A DNA stretch of 28,872 nt, taken from assembly GCA_023436605.1 (NCBI GenBank), contig JAEZIQ010000008.1:1-28872 (forward strand), written 5' to 3'. How positions within the stretch are numbered: position 1 is the first letter of the stretch; each line of letters begins with the position of its first letter. Under the pieces are notes generated by a model that searched no databases, was not told the origin of the DNA, and worked only from the letters and a program-made list of their open reading frames with translations. The translations under genes and the position numbers were made by a program. Shown piece after piece: positions 1 to 7,337 of this stretch. Source of the DNA: Actinomycetes bacterium (GTDB lineage: Bacteria; Actinomycetota; Thermoleophilia; Solirubrobacterales; 70-9).

Positions 1-48
1 CCATCATCCGTCGGCATTCGCCCACCGTACCTGACGTCGGAACGGACT

Positions 49-939
49 TCAGGGGCGGCTCTGCTCGAAGACCTTTCGGCGGCGATGGTGATTGTTGAAG
101 TTCGGTCCCGCAGTCCGGAGTGTCGCCGCGTCCATCTCAAATCGGCGAACCCGGATGCCCATCGCCTCGGCGTTTCGGCATTCGGCCTCGAGTCCGGAGC
201 TCATCTGGCGGCGCATGCGTGCTTCCAGCGCCATCGGCAGGTTCTCGGGTTCGGGGACCGGGTTCGACGCCATCGGGGCGATCACGACGATCTCGTCGAG
301 GTCCGGTGCCAGTTCGACCAGCAGGTCGACCGAGGCGGTCGAGGCGGCACCACCGTCGATGAAGCGGCGGCCGTCGATCCGGAGCGGCGGATAGCAGGCG
401 GGGACAGCCCAGGAGGCGGCGATCGCCTCACCCAGGCTGGCCTTCGGTGCGTCGTTGGCTCCAAAGGCGACTCTCTTGCCGTCTCGCAGGTCAACGGCCA
501 CGGCGAAGAACGCCTGGTGCTCGACCCAGCCCGACTGGTCGGCCAGACGGGAGCCGAGCCGGAGCATTCGCTCATGCGAATCCCGGCCCGCGGGAAGAAT
601 TCCGGCCATGCGGGTCAGGCGGGGCAGGTCACGTCGCAGGGCCAGGCGAGGCGCGAGTGGCCGGACTGAAGGGAGGGGCGGGCGCAGACGGGGGGCGGCG
701 GCGAGGTGTTCGAGCAGCCATTCCGGGGCATCGGCCGAATTCGTGTAGGCGGCGACCATCTCTTCTACCGGGATGCCGGCCGCCAGCATGGCGCCATACT
801 CGGCGCCGGCTGAGGTGCCGATGATCGCGGCGGCGCTCCGGGGATCCCAGCCTTCGGTTTCAGCCAGGGTCGCGAGCACTCCGACCGTCCAGGCCGCGCC
901 GAGTGTGCCGCCGCAACCGAGCGCCAGTCCGCGCTTCAC
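49..939 (-). CDS. Patatin-like phospholipase / ester hydrolase (RssA type)
   Basis: A 296-residue serine hydrolase of the patatin family, which cleaves lipid acyl or other carboxylic esters with a Ser-Asp dyad. The three hallmarks are visible: a glycine-rich oxyanion loop (GCGGTLGAAW, residues 8-17), the nucleophile elbow GTSAG with Ser43, and the Asp-Gly-Gly box FIDGG with Asp195. There is no signal peptide or membrane segment, so it is probably cytoplasmic. The start is GTG at 939 and overlaps the TGA of the upstream TetR gene by four bases (GTGA), which points to translational coupling in a TetR-hydrolase operon. Beyond the divergently read TetR promoter lies a Baeyer-Villiger-type monooxygenase, so the substrate may be an ester made by that enzyme (inference). 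Family assignment is firm; the substrate is unknown. Confidence 0.9.
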   Translation of the reverse strand: MKRGLALGCGGTLGAAWTVGVLATLAETEGWDPRSAAAIIGTSAGAEYGAMLAAGIPVEEMVAAYTNSADAPEWLLEHLAAAPRLRPPLPSVRPLAPRLALRRDLPRLTRMAGILPAGRDSHERMLRLGSRLADQSGWVEHQAFFAVAVDLRDGKRVAFGANDAPKASLGEAIAASWAVPACYPPLRIDGRRFIDGGAASTASVDLLVELAPDLDEIVVIAPMASNPVPEPENLPMALEARMRRQMSSGLEAECRNAEAMGIRVRRFEMDAATLRTAGPNFNNHHRRRKVFEQSRP

Positions 940-1559
940 CGCTCGGTCCGTTCGAGCAGAACTGCGGCCAGGTGACCAACGAAGGAGGTGATCCGCTCAG
1001 GGGTGAAGCTTTCGGGGTCCTCGACGATCAGGCGGGCGAGGTACTCGACGTTGCCGCGAACCACGTGGGCGGCGAGCTCGATGTCGGGTTCGGAATCGCC
1101 GAGTAGTCCCCGCAGGATTTCCTCGATCTCCTTCCGCCAGCGCTCGCGCCCGTCGAGGATCGCGGTTCGCACGCCAGGGGGCGTGTTGTCGGCCGGGACG
1201 AAGATCAGGCGCCAGGTTGTCGGCTGGTCAGCCACCCCTTCGAGGAAGTTCTGGAGTCCGCCGGTGATCGCCAGAAGAGGATCGGGTTCGGAGCGGGCGA
1301 CGGCGACCGCCCGCTCGGCCAGTGCGAAGGCGCGCTCCTGCTCGCGCAGCATGACCGCCCGCTGAAGGCCCTCCATCGAGTCGAAGATCGCGTAGATGAC
1401 GGACTTGGCGATGTCCGCTTCATCGGCAACGCGGTTGATTCGCAGGGCCGCCCAGCCGTCACGGGCGATCAGTTCGAGAGTGACGTCGAGCAGCTGCTCG
1501 CGGCGCTGTTCGCGAGGCAGGCGTTTGGCGTAGCGGCGGGTAGCGGGAGGTGTGGACAC
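936..1559 (-). CDS. TetR/AcrR family transcriptional regulator
   Basis: A 207-residue TetR-type repressor. The N-terminal helix-turn-helix is clear around residues 20-65 (ARDGWAALRINRVADEADI followed by AKSVIYAIFDS), preceded by a basic arm. The C-terminal helical ligand domain is divergent, as is normal. The start is GTG at 1559. On its strand a TACATT hexamer ends six bases before this GTG, so the mRNA could be leaderless. It is divergent from the flavin monooxygenase at 1645, with 85 bp between the starts and a 26-bp palindrome in the gap, and it is coupled to the patatin gene downstream. The arrangement resembles mycobacterial ethR-ethA, in which the TetR protein controls itself and the divergent monooxygenase. 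Effector unknown. Confidence 0.9.
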   Translation of the reverse strand: MSTPPATRRYAKRLPREQRREQLLDVTLELIARDGWAALRINRVADEADIAKSVIYAIFDSMEGLQRAVMLREQERAFALAERAVAVARSEPDPLLAITGGLQNFLEGVADQPTTWRLIFVPADNTPPGVRTAILDGRERWRKEIEEILRGLLGDSEPDIELAAHVVRGNVEYLARLIVEDPESFTPERITSFVGHLAAVLLERTER

Positions 1560-1569
1560 GACAATAATG

Positions 1570-1595
1570 TACCGAATTGAATATTCATTACGGTA
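1570..1595. promoter_or_regulatory. 26-bp palindrome, probable TetR operator
   Basis: A dyad centred at 1582.5 between the TetR and monooxygenase genes. The outer arms TACCG/CGGTA and the core TGAATATTCA are perfectly symmetric; only two base pairs in between break the symmetry. A TATATT hexamer (1594-1599) that could be the -10 of the rightward gene touches the right arm. Binding by the adjacent TetR protein is inferred from position and symmetry. Confidence 0.7.
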
Positions 1596-1644
1596 TATTC
1601 AGGGATATGAGACAGCGGGAAGTCGTTTCGGGAGGGGACATCTG

Positions 1645-3069
1645 ATGTACCGGGTGGCGATCATCGGTGCCGGACTTTCGGGGATCTGTGCTGCCGCGAA
1701 ACTCCGGGCCGCGGGGATTGAGGATTTCGTGATGCTCGACCGGGGCGAGGAGCCGGGCGGGACCTGGCGTGACAACACGTATCCCGGGTGCGCCTGCGAC
1801 ATCCCTTCGGTGCTCTACTCGTTCTCGTTCGCTCCGCGACCCGACTGGTCACGAACCTACGCGACCCAGCCCGAAATCCAGCAGTACGTGCGCGAGGTCG
1901 CTGTGTCGACCGGCGCGGTCGAGCATTTCCGGGCGGGCTGTGATGTCCAGGAGGCCACGTGGACCGGAAGACACTGGCGGCTCGAGACCAGTCAGGGAAC
2001 GATCGAGGCCCGCTCGATCATCGCCGGGACCGGACCCTGGCACGAGCCGAAGATCCCCGACCTTCCCGGGCTTGACCAGTTCGAGGGTGAGGTCTTCCAC
2101 TCCTCGCGCTGGGATCACGATGTCGACCTGCGGAACCGCCGGGTCGCGGTGATCGGCACCGGCGCCTCGGCCGTCCAGTTCGTTCCCGAGATCGCCCCTG
2201 ATGCGACCGGCGTGACGGTGTTCCAGCGCACCGCCCATTGGATTCTGCCGAAGATGGACCGGCGGCTTTCCGATCGGGAGAAGAGGCTCTACCGGCGATT
2301 CCCGGTTGCCCAGCGGGCGGTTCGCGGCCTGATCTACTCCTTGCTCGAACTCTTCAACCGGGCCATGCACCACCCTCCGGTGATGAAGCGGCTCCAGCGG
2401 CTCGGCGAGCGGAACATCGAACGGGCGATCTCCGACCCCGAACTGCGGGGTGCTCTGACCCCGACCTACACGCTCGGCTGCAAGCGGGTCCTTCTCTCCA
2501 ACGACTGGTACCGGGCCCTGGCCCGCGAGAACGTGCGGGTGGTCCCCCGGGCGGTGGAGTCGGTCACCCCGGAAGGCGTCATCGACAGCACCGGCGAACA
2601 CCACGAGGCGGATGTCCTGGTGCTCGGAACCGGTTTCAAGATCCTCGACATGCCGGTCGCAGGAATCATGCGGAACGCAGATGGTCAGACCCTCGCCGAC
2701 CTCTGGCAGGGCAGCCCCCGGGCCTATCTCGGCACGACCGTCACCGGGTTTCCCAACGCTTACTTGATGCTCGGCCCGAACATCGGCATCAACACCTCGG
2801 CCACCGTGCTGATGGAAGCCCAGGCCGACCACATCGTGGCGGCGATCAAGGCTAGCGGCGAAGGTACGATCGAAGTCCGGCCCGAGATCCAGGACGAGTT
2901 CAACTCCGAGGTCGACGCCGCCCTCGCCGGAACCGTCTGGAACAACGACTGTGGCTCCTACTTCATCGACGAGAACGGTCGCAACGGCTTCTCGTACCCC
3001 TGGAGTGCCCGAAACCTGGAGCGGCGACTGCGCTCATTCGACCCGGCCAGATACCGGCTCGATGCCTGA
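1645..3069 (+). CDS. Flavin-containing / Baeyer-Villiger-type monooxygenase
   Basis: A 474-residue FAD- and NADPH-dependent monooxygenase of the EthA / Baeyer-Villiger group, which inserts oxygen next to a ketone to give an ester or oxidises S and N atoms. Seen in order: the FAD Rossmann motif GAGLSG (residues 8-13), GGTW (38-41), the Baeyer-Villiger fingerprint FxGxxxHxxxW as FEGEVFHSSRW (146-156), and the NADPH Rossmann motif GTGASA (171-176). The ATG at 1645 is chosen because GGAGGGG (1631-1637) sits at ribosome-binding distance and the FAD motif then starts at residue 8. The frame stays open upstream to a GTG at 1552, but that would run through the operator. No membrane segment. Its partner is probably the TetR-controlled patatin hydrolase. 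Substrate unknown. Confidence 0.92.
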   Translation: MYRVAIIGAGLSGICAAAKLRAAGIEDFVMLDRGEEPGGTWRDNTYPGCACDIPSVLYSFSFAPRPDWSRTYATQPEIQQYVREVAVSTGAVEHFRAGCDVQEATWTGRHWRLETSQGTIEARSIIAGTGPWHEPKIPDLPGLDQFEGEVFHSSRWDHDVDLRNRRVAVIGTGASAVQFVPEIAPDATGVTVFQRTAHWILPKMDRRLSDREKRLYRRFPVAQRAVRGLIYSLLELFNRAMHHPPVMKRLQRLGERNIERAISDPELRGALTPTYTLGCKRVLLSNDWYRALARENVRVVPRAVESVTPEGVIDSTGEHHEADVLVLGTGFKILDMPVAGIMRNADGQTLADLWQGSPRAYLGTTVTGFPNAYLMLGPNIGINTSATVLMEAQADHIVAAIKASGEGTIEVRPEIQDEFNSEVDAALAGTVWNNDCGSYFIDENGRNGFSYPWSARNLERRLRSFDPARYRLDA

Positions 3070-3073
3070 TTAG

Positions 3074-3664
3074 TCAGCGGCGATAGGTCAAGTGAGTGAC
3101 CTCGGGCGTCGAACGACATTCGACCGGAGTCAGCGAGAGTTCACCCACACCGTCGAAGATCCGCTCTCCGCCGCCGGCCACGAAAGGGGCGACGTGGAGG
3201 CGGAGCTCGTCCACCAGCCCGGCGGCCAGATACTGGTTGAGGACGCTCGGGCCGCCGGCGATCGACACATCGTTTTCCCCGGCTGCTTCGCGGGCTCGCT
3301 CCAAAGCGTCCTCGATACCGGCAGTGACGAAGTGAAAGATGGTGCCACCCTCCATCTCGACGCTTTCCCGCGGGTGGTGGGTGAGAACGAATGTCGGCGC
3401 GTGGTATGGAGGGTTCGGACCCCACCAGCCGGTCCAGTCGAGGTCCCACTCCTCGCCCTCCTCAGCGGAGAACATCTTCCGGCCCATGATGAAGGCCCCG
3501 GCCTCGACGATGCGTTCGGCTTCCGGGTGCTGATCCCGGTGGTCGATCTGCCAGGCGTGTAAACGCCGGTGGTCAAGGTCGCCGAACGGGTTCTCGCGGC
3601 TCTGCCCGCGTCCGCTCCCGTATCCGTCCAGAGTGATCGACATGTCTGCCGTGACCTTGCTCAT
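3074..3664 (-). CDS. Dihydrofolate reductase-fold (RibD C-terminal domain) protein
   Basis: A 196-residue single-domain protein of the RibD_C / DHFR-like superfamily, NAD(P)H-dependent reductases of pteridine- or pyrimidine-like substrates. The N-terminal strand (ADMSITLDGYGSG), the central FIMGRKMF segment and the C-terminal cofactor-site block (SIAGGPSVLNQYLAAG, then DELRLHVAPFVAGGG) follow the family order and length. It is convergent with the monooxygenase, the two stop codons being four bases apart. The upstream gene on the same strand (3677-4201) ends 12 bp before this start, so the two may be cotranscribed. Stand-alone members are abundant in actinobacteria and rarely have known substrates, so a role in riboflavin synthesis should not be assumed. 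Confidence 0.85.
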   Translation of the reverse strand: MSKVTADMSITLDGYGSGRGQSRENPFGDLDHRRLHAWQIDHRDQHPEAERIVEAGAFIMGRKMFSAEEGEEWDLDWTGWWGPNPPYHAPTFVLTHHPRESVEMEGGTIFHFVTAGIEDALERAREAAGENDVSIAGGPSVLNQYLAAGLVDELRLHVAPFVAGGGERIFDGVGELSLTPVECRSTPEVTHLTYRR

Positions 3665-3676
3665 GCCCAGGTTCTA

Positions 3677-4201
3677 CTACTCCCAGCGGATCTCAAGCGG
3701 GACCTTTTCGAGTTCGGCGAAGGTCTTCTGCTCGAGCCGATATGTGGCTCCGCGGATGAAGCGAGCGGCCGGCCCCCAGAGCGCGACCCAGGCAATCACG
3801 ACGAAAGTCTGGGAGAAGAGGGTCTCGGCGCTGTCACCGTCGGTTCCACTGCTGATCAGTACCGAGATCACCATCGCCACGAAGAAGACGAGGAAACCGA
3901 TCCGGCTCTCTCTCGCGGCGAAGCAGCGGCGAATCCAGCGATGGCGGCTGTCCAGGCGGGTCTCTTCCATGTCGAAACGGAACGCCTCCAGAATTGACTC
4001 CTCCAGGCCTTCCTTTCGCTCCCCGGCCGGGAATATGAAGCAGAGTCGGCCGGGTGACTCTCCGCCGCTCTTTCCTTCGGACCAGGCATCGAGGATCCGC
4101 TCGCGGGTGTCATCGTCGAGCGGCCTCCGCTCAATCGGCTGGGCGCTCCACTCGTCGAACAGCCGCCCGACTGACGGCACTCTGATCGCGACTTCCTCCA
4201 C
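3677..4201 (-). CDS. Hypothetical protein with two membrane helices
   Basis: A 174-residue protein I cannot place in a named family. The N-terminal ~90 residues are charged and soluble. Two hydrophobic segments follow (IGFLVFFVAMVISVLIS at about 101-117 and TFVVIAWVALWGPAARF at about 131-147), separated by a short polar loop, and a charged tail ends in EVPLEIRWE-like sequence. This predicts a small inner-membrane protein with both ends on the same side. The start is GTG at 4201, with AGGG a few bases upstream. It lies 12 bp before the DHFR-fold gene on the same strand and may share its transcript. The reading frame matches the codon style of the neighbours, so I regard it as a real gene of unknown function. 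Confidence 0.7.
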   Translation of the reverse strand: MEEVAIRVPSVGRLFDEWSAQPIERRPLDDDTRERILDAWSEGKSGGESPGRLCFIFPAGERKEGLEESILEAFRFDMEETRLDSRHRWIRRCFAARESRIGFLVFFVAMVISVLISSGTDGDSAETLFSQTFVVIAWVALWGPAARFIRGATYRLEQKTFAELEKVPLEIRWE

Positions 4202-4256
4202 GGGACAACCCTAAATGCCACCGGCGGCGCCGGTGAGATGAAGCCGGGCCGCGAGC

Positions 4257-4637
4257 TCAGGCCCAGGGGTCGGGGAATCTCTCGGCGTCTCCGCCTTCGG
4301 GCCTCCGGCCGCCGATACAGATGATGTCGAGCCCCTCGGGTCCGGCTTCGAAGGACCGGATCACGGAGGGGGCAACGCGGAGCACATCCCAGGCCACAAG
4401 GTCGACTTCCTGACCGTCGAGGCTGGCGCGACCCGAGCCGGCAACCACGACGTAGGACTCCTCCTGCTGGCCGTGGCTGTGGGCCCAGGGCATGCGGGCC
4501 CCGGGCTCATAGGTGAACCGGCTGATCCCGAGTTCGGGTGAATCGAGAACGTTGCGGGTGAAACGCCACTGGATCGGGACGTCATCCGGGCTCACGTCCC
4601 TGACATCCGCAAAGTTCGTTTTCTTCCAGGCGGTCAT
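4257..4637 (-). CDS. Small cupin-domain protein
   Basis: A 126-residue single cupin (Cupin_2 type). The first cupin motif is visible as PGARMPWAHSHGQQEESYVV: two histidines (HSH) and a downstream glutamate that normally bind Mn, Fe, Ni or Zn. The second motif, around WDVLRVAPSVIRSFEAGP, lacks the usual histidine, so the metal site may be incomplete. No signal peptide. The ATG at 4637 faces the start of the VanZ-like gene only 17 bp away, so its promoter must lie inside the neighbour's coding sequence or be extremely compact. Such small cupins may be isomerases, dioxygenases or binding proteins; nothing here decides which. Confidence 0.85.
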   Translation of the reverse strand: MTAWKKTNFADVRDVSPDDVPIQWRFTRNVLDSPELGISRFTYEPGARMPWAHSHGQQEESYVVVAGSGRASLDGQEVDLVAWDVLRVAPSVIRSFEAGPEGLDIICIGGRRPEGGDAERFPDPWA

Positions 4638-4654
4638 CTCTCTGGTTGGTGATT

Positions 4655-5059
4655 ATGTCGGTTGTGGCCAAGCTGCTTCTCAACCTGCTTCCGCCGCTGG
4701 CGGTGATGGGGGCGATCTTTTTCCTTTCCGCCCAGCCTGATCTCTCGACCGGACTCGGATTCTGGGATTTGGTCCTGAGGAAGTTGGCTCACATGAGCGT
4801 CTATGCGCTGCTCACCCTGCTCTGGTGGCGGGCTCTTGCGCCACTCACCCGGCACCCGCTCCTCGTTGGAGCGGGCATCGCCTTCCTCTACGCGATCAGC
4901 GACGAGTACCACCAGTCCTTTATCGAGGGACGGCACGGCAGCCCGGTCGACGTGGTCATCGACACGGTCGGGATCGGCGTGGCGATCCTGCTCGCCCGCA
5001 GCTCGTGGTTCCGGCGACGAATCGCCCGACCCCTCGCCACGACCCCGATTGACCGCTAG
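4655..5059 (+). CDS. VanZ-like family membrane protein
   Basis: A 134-residue integral membrane protein of the VanZ-like family (PF04892). Family signatures are clear: RKLAHMSVYALLTLLWWRAL in the second hydrophobic region, then SDEYHQSFIEGRHGSPVDVV, followed by a last hydrophobic helix. Four membrane segments are likely. VanZ gives low-level teicoplanin resistance in enterococci, but most homologues are uncharacterised, so this is not evidence of glycopeptide resistance. In-frame TTG (4646) and GTG (4649) codons precede the ATG at 4655; I chose the ATG, although no strong ribosome-binding site separates the choices. The DyP peroxidase starts 10 bp after its stop, so the two are probably cotranscribed. 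Confidence 0.85.
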   Translation: MSVVAKLLLNLLPPLAVMGAIFFLSAQPDLSTGLGFWDLVLRKLAHMSVYALLTLLWWRALAPLTRHPLLVGAGIAFLYAISDEYHQSFIEGRHGSPVDVVIDTVGIGVAILLARSSWFRRRIARPLATTPIDR

Positions 5060-5069
5060 GTTTCCGCTC

Positions 5070-6092
5070 ATGGCCCAGGCACAGGACATACTCAGCCCGA
5101 TCACGGACGCGGCGATCTTCCTGACCGTCTGCGTCGACCCGGGAGGTGAGGAGACCGCGCGCGAGCTCCTGGCCGACGTGCCCGGGCTGAAGCGGTCGGT
5201 CGGGTTCCGGATTCCGGAGGGCGGTCTCGCCTGTGTGGTCGGGATCGGTTCGGAACTCTGGGACCGGATGCTCGGATCACCGAAGCCGGCCGGACTTCAT
5301 CCCTTCAGGGAACTGGTCGGTGAAACCCACACTGCCCCTTCCACTCCGGGCGACCTCTTCTTCCATATCCGGGCCACCAGGATGGACATGTGTTTCGAAC
5401 TTGCCCGGCTTCTGACCAACCGTCTTGACGGCTGCGCCCGGGTGGTCGACGAGGTTCACGGCTTCAAGTCCTTCGATGAGCGGGACATGCTCGGCTTCGT
5501 CGATGGAACGGAGAACCCGGAGCCCTACGAGGCTCCCGAAGCGGCGCTGATCGGCGAGCAGGAGCCGGAGTTCGAGGGCGGCAGTTATCTCATCGTCCAG
5601 AAATATCTCCACGATCTCGACGCCTGGGAAAAACTCTCGGTCGAAGACCAGGAAAAGGTGATCGGCCGCACCAAGATGGACGACGTCGAGTTCGCCGACG
5701 AAGACAAACCCTCCAACTCACACCTGGCTCTCAACGTGATCGAGGACGAGGACGGGGAGGAGCTGGCGATCCAGCGCTTCAACATGCCTTTCGGCCGGGT
5801 TGGCGAAGCCGAGTTCGGGACCTACTTCATCGGCTACGCGGCTGATGTGGACGTGACCGAGACAATGCTCAGACGCATGTTCCTCGGCGTACCGCCGGGT
5901 AATCACGACCGCATTCTCGACTTCTCGACCGCGGTCACGGGCAACAACTTTTTCGTTCCCTCGGCCGGCTTCCTCGACGGGATCGAGGACTTCGGATCCA
6001 ACTCCGGTCAGGGCGCTGAGGGGGCGGAACCGGTTCCCGAGAAGTCTCCGGACCCGGCCGGCGGCTCACTCGGCATCGGCGACGCCCGCTGA
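5070..6092 (+). CDS. dypB: DyP-type (class B, DypB-like) heme peroxidase with C-terminal encapsulin-cargo-like tag
   Basis: A 340-residue dye-decolorizing peroxidase that uses H2O2 to oxidise dyes, phenolics or Mn(II) at a heme. Expected residues are present: distal Asp145 in GFVDGTENP, proximal heme-ligand His218 in NSHLALNV, and distal Arg236/Asn238 in QRFNMPFG. Each sits exactly eight positions before its Rhodococcus DypB counterpart (Asp153, His226, Arg244, Asn246, from memory), so spacing is fully conserved. After the catalytic domain ends near residue 305 comes a flexible Gly/Pro/Glu-rich linker and a terminus GGSLGIGDAR (331-340), close to the actinobacterial encapsulin cargo tag with core SLGIGSLK. 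No shell gene is in the window. The ATG at 5070 lies 10 bp after the VanZ-like gene; a longer upstream frame only overlaps that gene. Confidence 0.93.
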   Translation: MAQAQDILSPITDAAIFLTVCVDPGGEETARELLADVPGLKRSVGFRIPEGGLACVVGIGSELWDRMLGSPKPAGLHPFRELVGETHTAPSTPGDLFFHIRATRMDMCFELARLLTNRLDGCARVVDEVHGFKSFDERDMLGFVDGTENPEPYEAPEAALIGEQEPEFEGGSYLIVQKYLHDLDAWEKLSVEDQEKVIGRTKMDDVEFADEDKPSNSHLALNVIEDEDGEELAIQRFNMPFGRVGEAEFGTYFIGYAADVDVTETMLRRMFLGVPPGNHDRILDFSTAVTGNNFFVPSAGFLDGIEDFGSNSGQGAEGAEPVPEKSPDPAGGSLGIGDAR

Positions 6093-6093
6093 G

Positions 6094-7221
6094 TCAGTTC
6101 GACGTCCGGGATTCGAGCGAATCCCACTGGATCGCCCACCAGATCTCGGCAGTCGTCTGGGGGTCACGAAGGTTGCTGTCGGTGAGTTCCTCGAAACGGC
6201 GGAGGCGATGTCGGAGCGAGTTGCGGTGGATGAAGAGAGCTTTCGAAGCCGCCTCGGGGCTGCTGCCGGAAGCCAGCCAGACCTTGATCGTCTCGATCAG
6301 CTCGTTGCCGAACTGTCCCTTGGCGCGGACCGGGTCCAGGTAACGGTGGGCTAGTTGCCTTCCCAACGCCGGTTGCTCGACAACGGAGGCTCGCAGTCCG
6401 AAATCCTCGAGCCGGGACTGACCGGTCTGGCCGAGCGACTCGGCCACTTCGACGGCCCTGGTTGCGGCGACGTAAGAAGTGGATAGCTCGGACAGAGGAA
6501 CCTTTGGCCCGACACCGGTGATCACCTCGGCGATCTCGCCCGGAGGCTCGGTCAGCACCGCCGTCATGTCACCGTCGATGTGGGCCACCAGTCCGGTGCC
6601 CTCGGGATCGAGGAAGCTCTCGAGTTTCCAGGAATCAAGGTCACCGCGGGCCCGGGCAACGAGATACTCCCGGGCGGGATCGAGCCCGTGAATCAGCGCT
6701 TCGCGGCGCAGCCTTGGCGCCTCGATCTTGCCCCCGGTCAGGGCCTGCAGGAAACTGGTCATGCGTTCCCGGTTCTGCCGGTTCAGCTCGATATCGACCT
6801 GGCGGTGGGCCCGGGCGATCACGATCATGTGCTCGTCGGCCCACAATCGCAGGCGTTCCGAACCCGCCAGCTGGTCTTCGGCGGGCAACCCCATCGCCTC
6901 GGCCCGCTCCCGGAACTCCTGCCAGGCCACCTCGACCCCCATCCGGTAGGCCACCATGAGCGCGTCGACCCCGACACCCTGACGGGCCCGGGCGGCAGCG
7001 AGAGCGGCGGTCTGCGAGCGCTCTTCCTCGCTCGAGGTGCGGTTTCCGCCCACGATCTCGAGGGCGCTAATCACATTCGACTCGATCCCCGGCAAGAGCT
7101 CTTCGTCGGGCAGGCCGCTGTAATCGGGCGAGGCTTCGCGGAACCTGGACATGATCAGCCGGGCCAGGTTTGGTGCGTCCGCACCAAGGTCCTCCAGCAC
7201 ATCGGCGAAAGTCACGCTCAT
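6094..7221 (-). CDS. PucR-family (CdaR-like) transcriptional regulator
   Basis: A 375-residue regulator. The N-terminal helical region (about 1-160) resembles the RsbRD-type sensory domain found in many actinobacterial PucR proteins. A GGDEF-like middle region follows (about 170-285), then a C-terminal PucR helix-turn-helix (PF13556 type) near residues 315-350, with SPEAASKALFIHRNSLRHRL followed by RRFEELT. Proteins of this architecture usually activate catabolic genes; the effector is unknown. It is convergent with the DyP gene, one base between stops, and divergent from the GH116-like gene (starts 116 bp apart), making that gene a plausible target. The ATG at 7221 lacks a clear ribosome-binding site, and a TATGCT hexamer ends seven bases upstream, so the message may be leaderless (weak). 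Confidence 0.85.
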   Translation of the reverse strand: MSVTFADVLEDLGADAPNLARLIMSRFREASPDYSGLPDEELLPGIESNVISALEIVGGNRTSSEEERSQTAALAAARARQGVGVDALMVAYRMGVEVAWQEFRERAEAMGLPAEDQLAGSERLRLWADEHMIVIARAHRQVDIELNRQNRERMTSFLQALTGGKIEAPRLRREALIHGLDPAREYLVARARGDLDSWKLESFLDPEGTGLVAHIDGDMTAVLTEPPGEIAEVITGVGPKVPLSELSTSYVAATRAVEVAESLGQTGQSRLEDFGLRASVVEQPALGRQLAHRYLDPVRAKGQFGNELIETIKVWLASGSSPEAASKALFIHRNSLRHRLRRFEELTDSNLRDPQTTAEIWWAIQWDSLESRTSN

Positions 7222-7337
7222 CTATTGAGCATACGCACAACCCATGAAGGCAAGGGTTTGGGCAATTGTCCGTAGAAACCGGGCGGTGGCCGGGGGTACG
7301 ATCTGCGCGTCATTCGAACCGCGGGAGGGTGGGGCAG

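Noticed and set aside
1552..1644. Longer monooxygenase start at GTG 1552
   Set aside because: It would overlap the TetR start and translate the operator palindrome; the ATG at 1645 has a strong GGAGGGG upstream and places the FAD motif at residue 8.
1849..2832. 327-residue minus-strand open frame
   Set aside because: Antisense to the monooxygenase, whose motifs are unambiguous.
4655..5059. Glycopeptide resistance determinant (vanZ)
   Set aside because: The protein is VanZ-like only; no other van genes are present and the family is widespread without a resistance role.
4803..5069. Extended DyP start inside the VanZ-like gene
   Set aside because: The extension is the out-of-frame shadow of the VanZ-like coding sequence, Arg/Ser-rich with no DyP homology; ATG at 5070 directly precedes the conserved domain.
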